Of a stretch of 64,000 nucleotides of DNA, positions 13,372 to 25,700 are shown one piece after another. The DNA is from Rhyacichthys aspro (taxonomy: Eukaryota; Chordata; Actinopteri; Gobiiformes; Rhyacichthyidae), in NCBI GenBank assembly GCA_036850595.1, contig CM072158.1:9935422-9999421 (forward strand), in the 5' to 3' direction. The position numbers were made by a program, and so were the translations under genes. Position 1 is the stretch's first letter, and each line of letters begins with the position of its first letter. The notes under the pieces are model-generated. The model did not search any database, was not told the DNA's origin, and saw only the letters and a list, made by a program, of their open reading frames with translations.

Positions 13372-14410
13372 AAAGTTCACAAGAAGACTCGATGGACCCT
13401 GCACCCCCCTCCCCAGTCTCCTCCCACTGGAAAGGGTTACACTCGTTACCTTTTTCTTGCATCACGTCCCCTACTCCTCTTCTTCTCATCACTCTACTGT
13501 GAACGTGGGACTAAAGAAAAGGCGGCCTTTATTTTTGCCCCCATAGTTTCTGAAAGTGACATCAAGTAGTTACCCAAAGTTTCTCTCTGTCCTTGATTTG
13601 AGGAAGAAGAGTCCTTTTTTATGGATTTTATTTGTTCTTGATGTGGCTCCCACATTGTTTTAAAGAATGGGGGCTTGGTGACGCGAGGTAAAAACTTGAA
13701 AGACAGACTATGTTGGTTTTATTGTTGGTTTGGCTATTGTTTTTTCTATTTTAAAATGTTAGCTTTTTTGCTAGGTTTTTTTTTTTGCGAGACATCTGTG
13801 TTTTTTGTTTTTTGCTCATTGTGGATGTTTCTGTTCAGTGGTGGATGTGTGAGGGGGCAGAGGTGCAGCTCCTCGACGGCTGACCTCACTTCCTGTTCGT
13901 GTGGAGGGACCCCTCCTTCGCTAGTGAGTCAAACTGTGCCTGAAACGTAGCGAGGAGATCCATTCTTATTGGTGCTGTTGGTAATAATTACTGTATAACA
14001 ACACAAAAGTTAAAATCTGGGAGTTAGTGCCTGTTAGTGGCTGATACTGGCTGGTGCGCTCCCGTCCCACAGGGCAGAAAGGCTTTCAGGCGTTTCTGAT
14101 TCTAGATGTGCAATCGTGTTAACATTCCATTCTTCCAGTCCTCTTGTTTCATCTGTACCAGTAAACATTAATTATTATATTATATTATTATTTTGTGTTT
14201 TTTACCTTTGTTGATCTGATGTGTTATCTCAAGTAGAGCCACTAGACAAGAGTGTAAAATGTGAAATATCAAATCCAAGTTTTGTTTTTCTTGTTTCTCA
14301 TGCTTTTATTTTGTTGTTTTTTGGCTTTTTACATTGTTTCCCTTCTCCAGATTTATTATGAGTGATTTTTAGAGCAAGGAAAATGTCCAACACAAACTAA
14401 ACATCATTTT

Positions 14411-14418
14411 TGTACATA
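14411..14418 (+). promoter_or_regulatory. Pumilio response element candidate
   Basis: TGTACATA in the jarid2 3'UTR matches the Pumilio consensus UGUANAUA. Motif evidence only. Confidence 0.35.
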
Positions 14419-15152
14419 ATCCTGTAAATTTCTTTAAATACTTGAGCCTTTTTCTGGGGTTTAGGAAGGAAGGAATAAAGGAGAGTGTTTCTGAGGAGAG
14501 TGCTTGATGAAGAAAAAGCCTTACATTTTCCCTTTCTTCATCCGTGTGAGTTTGATGCTTACAGGGTTGCTCTGGCAAACGTGTATAAAAATTTTAAGTG
14601 CTGCTTATATCACTAAGAAAGAAGATATTGAGTAGCCAATGACTGCCCCCCATTCTAGTTTTGTTTGTTTAGCTTTACTTTTTTAAAGAAAAGGGAAAAA
14701 GATATGTTGAGAAAAAAAATGGATTTTTACATTTTCATTACTGAAAATTCCACACAAATGTAGTAGCTACTCATGTTGCACTGAGCTTGCCAGTGGTGAC
14801 TGTCAAGGAAAATCCTATAATCCCGTTTGTTGGTTGTTGTCCCTCGCAGAAGACTGAACTGTTTTAGGACTATTTAATGATAAACCAAGTCGGGTGTTTT
14901 CAACATAAAAAAGTGGTTGTCAAGTTTTTATGGCCTTACAATATATTTTATTCTGATGGGATTCTTTTGTTTGTTCTGATCATGTTTCTGTTGGTTTCTT
15001 CCATTTTCTACAGTATCAGCTACTTCTCACAGTGGGGTCTGTGGTGACTTTATTTATTAGTGCCGAGTCTCGGCCTTTCCCTCCACTTGGAAAGACTCTC
15101 ATGTTGGTTATATTTGACAGTTTTTTACTTTTGGAGTTTGTACTTAAGGTTT

Positions 15153-15158
15153 AATAAA
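15153..15158 (+). terminator. jarid2: jarid2 poly(A) signal AATAAA
   Basis: A canonical AATAAA lies about 2.07 kb after the jarid2 stop, followed within 30-60 bp by T/GT-rich sequence. It fits the end of the transcription unit before the convergent dysbindin gene. Confidence 0.6.
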
Positions 15159-15175
15159 AACTTACCGACAATTCA

Positions 15176-16156
15176 CTGTCACTCCTTTGCAGCTCTTTGT
15201 GTGTCTCATTATTGCAGTGTGTACATGGACATGTACTGTTAAATATAAAGCACTCAACAGCCTTCAAAAGTCATTTACTTTCAGTAAAACACTGATATTG
15301 CTTTTCATTATTTTTCAATTCAAAAGCATTGAACTAATAATATTCACAGATAAATAGAATTTCCTCCCAAACAGAAAAGTCAGTCTTTCATTTTCTATCC
15401 ATTCTCTCACAGGTAACACACAATTCTATAAATCCCCCACACAATTCATTTGTTCACTTGTTTCTGAAATATTTAGATGAAATGAAAGGAGAAACATTTA
15501 CTATCAAGTTTAGGGGTAAAAGAAGGGCAAGGGTAAATGCTGTCACATCACACACATAACATTTCTGTACCAAAACATGGGATGGTTCAGCCTTCTGGTA
15601 AATGTCCAGTGCATAGCACACAGTCTTAACAGGAATTTGGTCCTTTTTGTTGAGGAGAAGTTGACCCCAGTGTACTGGTCAAAGGAATGGCAAAGGGTAA
15701 CTCTCCATTGTGTAATGTAAGTGTGTTTGACAGTCCTGGACCTGATCAGTCTGTTAGTCTGCCAGAACCAGGCCACAGTTAACTACACATTTGGCACATG
15801 TTTTGTCTGATTGCCTTTGAAAAAAGCAAATGCAATGGAAAAAACAATGGGTGTTTAGATGAAGGTTATAAATGCTAAGGATAAATCAACTCTATGGAAC
15901 CTCTCAGAAACATAGTAGAAAACCTTTGAATGATCAGTGATCCATAAAATTCACCTCATGTTTTAGTTTAAGTTAAAGTCTTCTCTTTGCCTTGGTTTCT
16001 CTTGGTGACAAAGTGGGCACTACTATTTAGCATAATAAAACCTTAAAATGAATGTACTGCTCTAGTGCCATTACCTGCTAACTGCATCTTCTCCGTCCAG
16101 ACTTTTAGTTTTTTATCCATAAATACAATCCAACAATTTAAAATGGGGTCTGTATC
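15176..16156. other. Convergent intergenic spacer jarid2/dysbindin
   Basis: About 1 kb between the two proposed poly(A) signals. Sequence is AT-rich. The short frames in it have no splice or homology support and no RNA gene was seen. Confidence 0.6.
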
Positions 16157-16166
16157 TTTATTTATT
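16157..16166 (-). terminator. dtnbp1: Dysbindin poly(A) signal candidates
   Basis: The plus strand reads TTTATTTATT, i.e. two overlapping AATAAA hexamers on the minus strand, about 590 bp downstream of the dysbindin stop. No nearer AATAAA was noticed. Confidence 0.45.
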
Positions 16167-16193
16167 TTTTTAGTCCAATTAGGGGCACAAGTG

Positions 16194-16266
16194 ACTGCAG
16201 CTTATCCCAGCAGCTTTTGGGCCTGAGGCGGGTTACACCCTGGACAATGTTGCAGGGCTCACAATT
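16194..16266. repeat. Degenerate copy of a common teleost interspersed repeat
   Basis: The segment containing CTTATCCCAGCAGC, GAGGCGGGTTACACCCTGG and TTGCAGGGCTCAC resembles a widespread fish repeat (tatcccagctg...gaggcggggtacaccctggacagg...cgcagggct) that I recall. It falls in the proposed dysbindin 3'UTR next to the poly(A) signals. Family assignment is from memory. Confidence 0.5.
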
Positions 16267-16748
16267 CTGAGATATTGTTTCTAAAAACTGAAACTCAGCT
16301 GCTTACATTAAGCATTTTAACTTATTGGGGACAGATATTTAATGCTCTAAAATGTCTTGATGATGTTGCTCCACATAGAACATTTAATAATCATAACAAT
16401 AAACCAATAAAACCTTTGGTGATAGGAATAACTATAAATTGATGAGGTGAACCCTCTGCCATTTTCACTGTGAATGCAGAGTGGTGCATGTCATTATTTT
16501 TGCTGAGAAATCTTCCACAATATTATACATTTTCCAAACTTCAGAAACTTGCAACCTGTCAGCACAGGATGAAATCTTGGATGAAATGTCTATAACTGGA
16601 TCTGATGTAGTAAAATGTGGTCTGATGAGGCAGGTCGTGTGGCTGTTAGTGCGACCTTAACGTTGTACATTATTCTCTTTGACATGACGCCAGTGTGTTG
16701 TTTGTTGTGTGTGAATTTGGCAGCTGTTTGTGTTCAGTCCATCTGGGC

Positions 16749-19700
16749 TCAAACCTTCAGTCGACTGCCCACACAGTCTTTGCTGCTGCTCTGGTCATCC
16801 TGGTGATCAGACTGGTCCAGCAGCGCCGTGTCGGGGTGCACTTCCTCATCATCTAGAGTGACCACCACCGGGGGTCTCCTCCCGCCCCCTCCCTCCTGTT
16901 CGCCGTTCTCATCCTCGTCTTCGTCGTCCTCCTCGCCCGCCTCTGTGTCTTGGCTGGCTGAGTCGGTGCAGGTGGATGACAGGGAGGACAGCTTGTGGCG
17001 CAGCTCGGCCTGCGTCGGGACCTGAAGGCTGATCTCTGTGGTGAACGACTCCACGTCCGGACCTTCCAAAGTACACAGATGTCAAACAAACAGATCAATA
17101 AAGCTGCGGTGAGAGCCGTTCTTTCTGACAACCTATTTTCAGTGTTTGTAAAGGTCTCGGATAAAGCACCAAGAATTAAATTTTTTATTATCATTTATTA
17201 TTTATTGACCCTCTCAGGCCACTTGCTGCAAATAAAATGAAGGCACTGTTCAAGTTATTTGGAATAACAAACCTGCCAGACTCTGTAAAAACTTGGTCTC
17301 TAGACATAAATAGGCTTCTACCATTAGAAAAATGAATTATTTACAGTGAAAACAAACACTCTGTACATGGGTGAACGGTCAGATAGTCACATCTAGTTTA
17401 TATAGAAAGCTTTACATTGTAACTGGAAGTACATGTAAACAGTAAAGCATATACCTGACGATTTTATAAACTACAATAAAACTAAGGTAACAAATAAAAT
17501 GTAATTTTGAGTACGTTTTTAAAAAGACTTTAAAAGTGATAGTGACAAACTGACAAAGTCTATACACATATTAAGTAATGTAACAGATGTGAACAGATGC
17601 TGAGAAACCATGGCTGCCTGGATTTTGACATAAATATTCATGCATCAGTGCATTTAGTGACATAAAGAAGCTTCTTGTACAGCTGTAGTGAGTCTCTACC
17701 TGCGACTGGAGACGCAGCGCTGTTGTCCTCTCCCCCAGAGTGCAGAAAGACGTCCAGCGCCTCATGGTCGGACATGTCCATCAGGTCCATCTGCTCCAGC
17801 ATGTCCACGTTCACCTCCATGGACGACATGCTTCCTATTGGCTCTGAATATTACGCAGTACACAAAACCAAGATTACCGTCAGAGAAAAAAGAAGCAGTG
17901 CAAATGTAGCAACAAAAGGCTGATTCAAGGAAGAGCATTCTTTGTGAGCAGAAGCAAATTTAAGATGTGAAGATGTGATTATTAGCAGTGGATTAGCAGC
18001 ATTATTTTCCAAGCATTAGGACCAATAAGGGCAGAGCGTATTAAAGTGAATATGAAAGGAACAAGCAGCTTCTAAATGTTCACTGCAAAAAATATGAATA
18101 TACTGTAATGTCAAACACACTTTTTACAGTGTACTTTCTGTTTTTTCACCGAATGTGGGCCATATAAACCAAGTCAATACTGTAATAATATTAAACAAAA
18201 GATGGACCCAGTCACATGACCCAGTTTATTTATGGTACCCTGAGATTTATAGAAAAAATGTGTTTGCTAGAAAATGAAAGCACATAAGCTGATGAATGGG
18301 AAGCCTGCCAAAGCATTCAGATGCCCTTTTAAAATAAATCCCAATGGAAAGTGAATTGGATTGTTAATTTATGAAGCTCTTAAGGTTCAAAGAGAGAACA
18401 GTAAGCATGAGGTAAAGGGAAAACAGAAAAGGAAAAATCCAACTATTCAAACTTGCTTTTACTGTATGTGCTTTTTAGTCCTGCATTCCCAGCCACAATG
18501 TGCCGCATGCGTCACAAGCCAGTGCATTGTGGGAATAATGGAGTGGGGGGAGAGCAGAGGGGGAGGGAGGGAGGGAGGCGAGCATGGGACAGGACAGAGT
18601 GAGATGATTGGTCGGCGCACAGCGGTGAGGGAGGATGCCATTGGCTACCGTACCTCAAGGAAATGAGGAGAGCAGAGAAGGGCAGCGTAAAGGGGGTTGA
18701 AGAGAAGAGCAGTAGAGAGAGAAAAGAAAGACAAAAACAGAAAAGACAAGAGATGGGGAGTGTTATTTCCCATAAAGTTAGCCCTATGGAAACAGGAGTT
18801 TTTTTTACTAGGGCTGCACAATATCACAACTTTGTCAACAAAATATCAACATAAACAGTACACTGGAAGAGACAGATTATAACTAAACCCAAAACAGAAC
18901 CACATTTAAGTACTCAACTCTTTGTGAAATTATTATTGCAATTTTCAACATTTATATTGCATTTATATTGTGCAGCTTTTTTTTTTACTTCTAAATTCCT
19001 ATGAACATCCCCAAAACCTTACATATTTGCAAAGAAAATACAAATATGACTATGTTGCATTAAACTACCATTATGATGTGTATTTCTGAAGTATTTTCAT
19101 ATCCTTCTAAACTGTGTGGAGACAGCACCATGGTGTTTTTCTGTGACACATTTTAGAAGAATTAATACGACTAATCACTTCTCAGTGTGCGGCCTTGTCT
19201 TCTGTGCATTTCCATATCAGGCCTGTCAGCTGTGCAATTACCAGCACGTACATTAGAGTCGGCACGGCAACGCGGACAGCCTCTCTGCTTTTTGACCCGA
19301 ATGGAGATGTCTATCTGCCACATGACAAAAATAGAGGCTTCTATTGAACGAACGGCATGGCTGCGTTGTCTTGTCTTATTGCGGTAAGCTTTGAGAGCAT
19401 CGTTTCCATGTGGCTGCTTCTAGCGTGTTCTTCTTTTAACCCTCCTGTGACCTTGCCTAAAAGGTTTCCCCTGCTGAGAAAGACCGCATCCACCAGAGGA
19501 ATGGTCTGCTGGTGTGACAGTGTGTTCAACTTCATGAGGATTGGTCTTTTAAACATCCTTTTTGCCTTTTTTTTCCCTGATTGTCTCCATCCCTTGTCCT
19601 GGCAGTTGGTTCAGCTGTGCCGCCCTGCTGTAAGGATCTCAACATGCATGAAGGATTACTGCCGCTCTCTTTCACTGCAGATACGATGATGTGAGCCTAC

Positions 19701-22700
19701 ACTGTGAATGATTACAAATACTCTTTCAGCAATTATATGCCTCGTGCATGTGTGCAGAGCAGCCCACATGCTCAGCACTGTGAATCACATAATTTGAAGT
19801 GTGAAGTCTAATTGTAAACACTGTGTGCAGTTTTGTTTTTTCTCCCCCCTCCCAATTATGAAATAGGCAGACTCTGGATAATGAGCTGTGAATGTTGCAG
19901 ACCTAAACTCTAGAAACACTGCACGGATAAATCTCTGCTCCTGTCTCTTCCACAATAAGCCATTTCCACAGGATTAAGGCAGGAGGACAAATGAGAAAAA
20001 GAAGAGTGTGCAGTTCAGGAAGGTCTTAGAGTGGTTTGTGTATCTTTTCTCATTTAGGTTCCTCCTTGGGGTATTTCAGGACAGGCTTTTTCCAGTAATA
20101 CAAGGAGTATACTACAGCAGGATTATGTTACTATCTCACTGGACGACTACTCTTATTTAGTGACATTTTTCAAAGAAAGTCTCTTCAAAAGTGGAGAATA
20201 CTTTTATTTGGATTAGTGCTTGATGTGTAATTTTCAGGAATTTGGAAAGAACACTTAAATTCTGTACTCAATTACAAGTACAAGTACTCCTGTTAAAAAA
20301 AATAATAGTAAAAGTACAAAGTTCAATTAAAAAACTACTAGTAACTTTTTAATGCAATTTAAATAGAATCTTTAAGCAGTCTTTAATACAAAACTGATTT
20401 GTTGTGATATAATATTAATGTACAACTAAAATTATATTTGGTAAGAATATACCTAAATACGGAGTGACGTTCATGATTGATTACCAGATGTTTCAGTAAA
20501 CAATCTGTGTTCACTTTTCAAAATGCAATTATAGAACTGTGTAACAATTATGTAACATGTAATTCACCCAATCAAATTCCTGGGCAAGATCTATAACAAT
20601 TGTTACAAAAAGCTGCCTAAAAAAAGCGCCTAACATCAGCAACATTCCCTGTCAAAGTCTACTTCCTGAATCTTTTGTTGAGCTGATTTTTAAAGTTAAC
20701 AGAGTCTATCCGGCTTGGTTTGGATGTGAATATTGGACCGTCACGGCTGAAAAGCTGCTCAGATGCAGCAGATGCAGCCGGACTCGTGTTCAGCTTGAGA
20801 GACAGCTAAGAAAACACGGATGAATGCCACGTACATTTCCTGCCGGCATCCCAATTTCTCACCCATATCAAATAGCCTAAAGTGTTACAGGTTGGAGCCT
20901 ATTTGTCTGCATAATGTGAAAGGCCTTTGTCACTTGTACTCAGTAACGAGATATGCTTTCAAGTAGTAAAGTAGATTACATGGTTTAAATTATACTCAAT
21001 TACAAGTTACTAAGAAAGCACAATTACCCAAAAAACCTACTCAATTACAGTAACGTGACTACTTGTAATTCATTACTTCCATCCCTGGTATTTGAAGTAT
21101 GGCTCTGGGGTTTGTAATGGGAGCCTGCAGTGGGCTGAGCGTGGGTCTCACCTCTCCGCTCTGCGATCTGCAGGTAGCCCGTCGACAGGTACTGCTCCAT
21201 GTCCTGCTGGAACGCCTCCTCAAAGAACTTCTGCCTCTCTTTGAGTTTGACCTGTGTGGGCGGGACGCCTCCTTGCTCCGCCCCCGGGACCCTCTGCGCG
21301 TGCTCCGCCTCCAGCTCCACTACAAACAGAAAACATATGCACCTAAGGCTCGTTTCCACTGTGGGGTTATAATTACAGCCTTGTAACAAATGAAAGATTG
21401 AAAAGGTAGAGTCATCCATTACTGAGGTTGTATTATAATGTTCAGTCATGTTCATTTAAAGTGACACCAGCCTCTCTGCAGGTGTTGAATGGCTACTATA
21501 TTTCATGCATCAGATGTCAAAGGAGGTGCCGCCCAACTCATCATACCCGGGTCACTTTCTGTAAATGTATATGCCCCTGTGTAAACTGCCTCATGTGTAT
21601 ATCATACTGAAGCCTCCCATATATCATGCTCCTGTCACACACACTAAACCAAAGCTTTATCAGAAATGAAAGAAAATTATTTACCAGTGATAGGAATATT
21701 AAAGGCAAAAGAGCAGATGGAGAAACAGTGTAGATGTGTGTGGAGCTCTCCTGTAGGACCACAGACAGGTTTGTGACACACAGTAGCGTTACATAAGCCC
21801 ATTCACTGACTAACAGAGTGACTACCGCTATGAGAAAGTGACTCATGTGACACATATCCTCTACATGGACAGCAACATCCAATTTAGACAATTATAGGTC
21901 AAACAGACGCTTGTCAAACGGTTTTAATGAGAGCCACGAACCCTCGTGTGAGAGAAGGTGATTGGTTTCCATTTACACAGGTTTGTTTTTTTCACAGATA
22001 ATCATTAAACGTGTGCAATGAACTCTGTCTAAAGATGCGCAGCAAAGACAATCATGCATTTACCTTTAGCATACGTCCTGTTGAGCAGCTTGTTTATATG
22101 TAGCTCAATAAAACCTGCTTAAAGTGAGAACCCAATCATACAAACAAGGACTATTTGACTAGAAACCTGCACAGAACTACTTACTACTTCACATTCACAC
22201 ATTTTTAACACAGTGAAAATGATTATAATCCTGTTGAAAGGCAAAGAATGGTATAATTCACCGGGATGCATATCTTTTGTTGACATTAGCCCCATGTGTT
22301 AAAGCTATGTCCATGTGATGTCAGTGTAAATATAATGTTGCCAGTAAAAGGCAGGACGATATGGCACACATGCCGAGTGTGAATGATTTAAAGATTAGCT
22401 CTTTACAGCCATTTGCACTTACATCACTTCTCATAGTGCAGTGCCCGTCTCACACACTTAATACACACTGTGCACCTCTCACTCCACCAGGCCCTAAAAT
22501 CAATACCCTGCCTCTCAGCGTTAACTCCACTGCGGCCTCAGACTTCAACATCCAGATAAGAGGCTGGGCCCTGGGCTGAGCAGATGGACACACACAAACA
22601 CAAGAACAATGAGGTCCCACCAGACAGCGCTCCATCACGACGTGTTGATGGTCCTCTGAGAATCGGAAAAGACTAGCTCTCACTCTGTCATCTTCTTTAC

Positions 22701-25700
22701 ACCGGTCAATTTATCTCCTTTATCTGACTCGCTGTCTTTCCCCCATCAGGACCTCATTTTTCCCACCTGGCTCTGGCTTTCCCTCTCTGCTGGAAGGTGT
22801 GTGTGTGTAGCCCTATTAGATTAGGGCCTGGGGGGAGCACTGTTCACTATGTCGAGCATTGAGCGAGGTTAGGAACAAGAGAAAGAGCTGGTTACAAAAG
22901 GAGAGGAGTGAGCAGTAGTAATGATGCTTCAGGCAGAGACTCAGCTGTAATGATAGTCCTAGATCCAGTCTTCTGATCTCTGTGGCTCCAATCATAGACT
23001 GTGTATTAATAGACACTGTTTCAGGTCTAGAATATGAAGTATTTTTATCACGAATGCCCCCCACTGCACAGTCACAGAGGACATGTCATAAGTCATACCT
23101 GTGTGTTGTACATATACCAAAGGTTGTAATACTTCTCAGTACTTTTATTCTCAAGTGTGTTTTTTTTTATGTTTTTTTTTGCCATTTGTGAATAGTCTGA
23201 AGCAGGAACTTGGATGGTCCTAACACATTCGAAAGTTCAGTATTGTACTTCTACAGTGCACATTGCAAACAAAGGTAAAATAAAAGCAGTGCTCCTGTGT
23301 TACAATAAATCACTTAGATCCTGCTCCCAGGCTTCACAGCATGAAACCACCTGCCATAGTCTTTTTATGCTAATCACCTTCCGCCCATTGCTGCTGCTCT
23401 TGGTCTTCATCGTCATCTCCTCATCACACATATCCTGCTGTGCGCGTTACTGTAGCTACAGGGACTATTTTTAGTTTGTGCTCACATTTAGCCTGTAGGA
23501 TTAAGTTTGTGCTGATGAGAGCACAAGTCATTAAAGAGATACCTCATAGGACAAACCACAATGCATACACAATTAACAAAGAGACTGCTTTTTCAATAGA
23601 GCATCATTCACATGAGATCCCTCGTAAAACACACGCACATCTGGCGATGATTCATGCACACTGAGGCTATCGCATTATGTTAGTCACAGCACAGCACATG
23701 ATGTCAAATGAAATCACGTCGCTTCATTCAGTTACACAAAGGCAAATGATTTTTACAGCAAGCCCACAATCTAAAACAGCTCTTCAGAGATTAACAAAGA
23801 AACCATCTCTAAATACAATCAATGAACAGATAATAGCAATATCTGAATACATTCCTGATATAATTTCACACAAAGTGAACATGTGACCTTGCAGTTTAAG
23901 CTCTAAGTTCAGTATGCATCATGCAAACTGACCAGAACCCAGGAGAATTCAAAACATAAACAGCTTTGGGTCATTTCAGTCTGGTTATTTCCGCAGACGG
24001 ATCAATAGTGAGCCAGACGTTTTCCTTCAATTATACATATCTATTTTCAGTTGTACAGACACTTCAGTGTGATATATGAGCTCTACAAACACAGGAAATG
24101 TAAACTATTGCTATCTTGCACGAGTCGAGGCTTTGCGTATGATAATTTATGTCATGCACCTGTGTACATGTTTTATATCGTAAAGCAGAATATGGAGCAC
24201 AATTTACCTATTTTATGGCTGCTGTGTAGTAAGAATCTAATCTATGTGCTTGTGTGTAAAGACCTATTTGGAGCAGAGAGTTAAGTAGCTGCAGCTGAAA
24301 AGCAGAGAGGAAAAATCAGCTGGAGCAGTAAAAGGAGTCATTTTCTCAAAGCCTGGCTCTCAGAAAATAGACATCTTTGAGTGTTTATCGTACTCTACCA
24401 GCTTGGTCACCCTCTCTGTACTGTACAAAAGCTAATTTAATAGCAGTATGGATGGGAAAAAATGAGCATCGTTACAAAGCTTGGTTTAGGTAAAAACTTC
24501 AACTAAACTGTGAATGTTTTTAGCGCACTTCACATATTCACTGTCCCCTCAGGCTGCACCTATGAAAACAGGGTTTAGTGCTTTGATGGACGGACAGTTC
24601 AACCACAGTCAGACCGGCAGAGATTCACGGGCCAAGCTGCCTTCAGTGGCTGCCAAGCGTTCAGGGCTGGAGCCAGTGCTTGGAGTTAAACTATGGACTC
24701 TGAGCACGCCCTTGAAGCTAGTGGAGGTCACAGCAGTTTATTATTATGTCTCCTATCAGAAAACACTTCACACTCAACCTCATTACTGTTGTTTCACACA
24801 CTGTGCATCACTCCACAACACACCCAGTGCTCAAAATGTGATATAAATCTCCCTGATTTGCGCTGTCACTCTAAATTAGCTGTCTGGTCTCAGATGGATT
24901 TGTTTCTGTTTTTTTTGAGGATCTAATATTTCACTGTGTGGCACACTGAAGACCAAGCTTGACAGTGAAGACAGCCACTGCCTCTTCCTCCTCTTCTTCA
25001 TCTTAAGCCCTGCTAACTCAGCCGTGGTATTTTTAGATTCAGTCCGCCTCGCTGCTTTCCTCGACTGCTCAGGTTTCTGCCAAAGGCCCCCCTCCGTGCT
25101 GTACACACACACACAAATAAGCTTACATTTTGTCACTTTTAAACTTGACATGTGTTACATAACAAATGTCTGGTATACAGACACTGTGTATTCCATAGGG
25201 ACAGAAAAAATAACTTTACATAATCTGTAGTTGTTTGTTTGCAGGTTGCCATTGTTTTGGTGAAATTGCCCATCCAGGTAAGGTTCTACAGTTTCTTAAT
25301 TTGATTATTTTTAGCTGAAAATAGTCAACCCAGAAAAGGTTCATTTCTACATTAGTTTATATTTTATTGAATCACTGAGAATCCATTTCACACACTTGAC
25401 TTGTACAGTTTGACTTTTTGACCTTTCCAACTGCAGTACTCTCCATACAGTGACTCTGATACATACAAAATACTTCATACTCCCTATGACTTCACAAAGG
25501 ACTCTCACTGACTTATTTTACTCAGAAATAAGCCAAAATCTTACATCATCGAAGTGTCTGCCGTTTGTGCAGTTTGTAAACCATGGCTACACCCACATAA
25601 AAGTTCCCTGAGTGTACCAGTAACCATTCTCTAATTTGAGTGGGCTCTAAAGCACGCATTAACTCATTTTGCTAACTACACGTGTAACTAGGCAACAAAC

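Larger units (their letters stand above)
13089..15175 (+). other. jarid2: jarid2 3'UTR
   Basis: About 2.1 kb of uninterrupted AT/T-rich sequence after the TGA at 13086-13088, ending just past a canonical AATAAA at 15153-15158. This fits the long 3'UTR of vertebrate JARID2. It contains a miR-155-type seed match (13365-13371), a Pumilio-type UGUACAUA (14411-14418) and long U-tracts (about 13730-13830). The cleavage site is inferred. Confidence 0.7.
17844..21151 (-). other. dtnbp1: Dysbindin intron with two transposon remnants
   Basis: A 3.3 kb intron with minus-strand donor AGAG/gtgaga and acceptor taatattcag. It hosts a G-rich GGGA tandem run at about 18555-18580, a MITE-like element at 18810-18978 and a larger degenerate element at about 20250-21090, which ends some 60 bp from the dysbindin donor. 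Confidence 0.75.

Noticed and set aside
12860..13492. 210-residue minus-strand open frame
   Set aside because: Antisense shadow of the last jarid2 exon and 3'UTR.
25252..25284. 33-bp stretch with a perfect acceptor (ttgtttgtttgcag) and donor (CAG/gtaag) on the plus strand, coding VAIVLVKLPIQ
   Set aside because: No partner exon with matching phase or homology was found on this strand. A short match to both splice consensus sequences can arise by chance in 64 kb. Possible lncRNA exon only.
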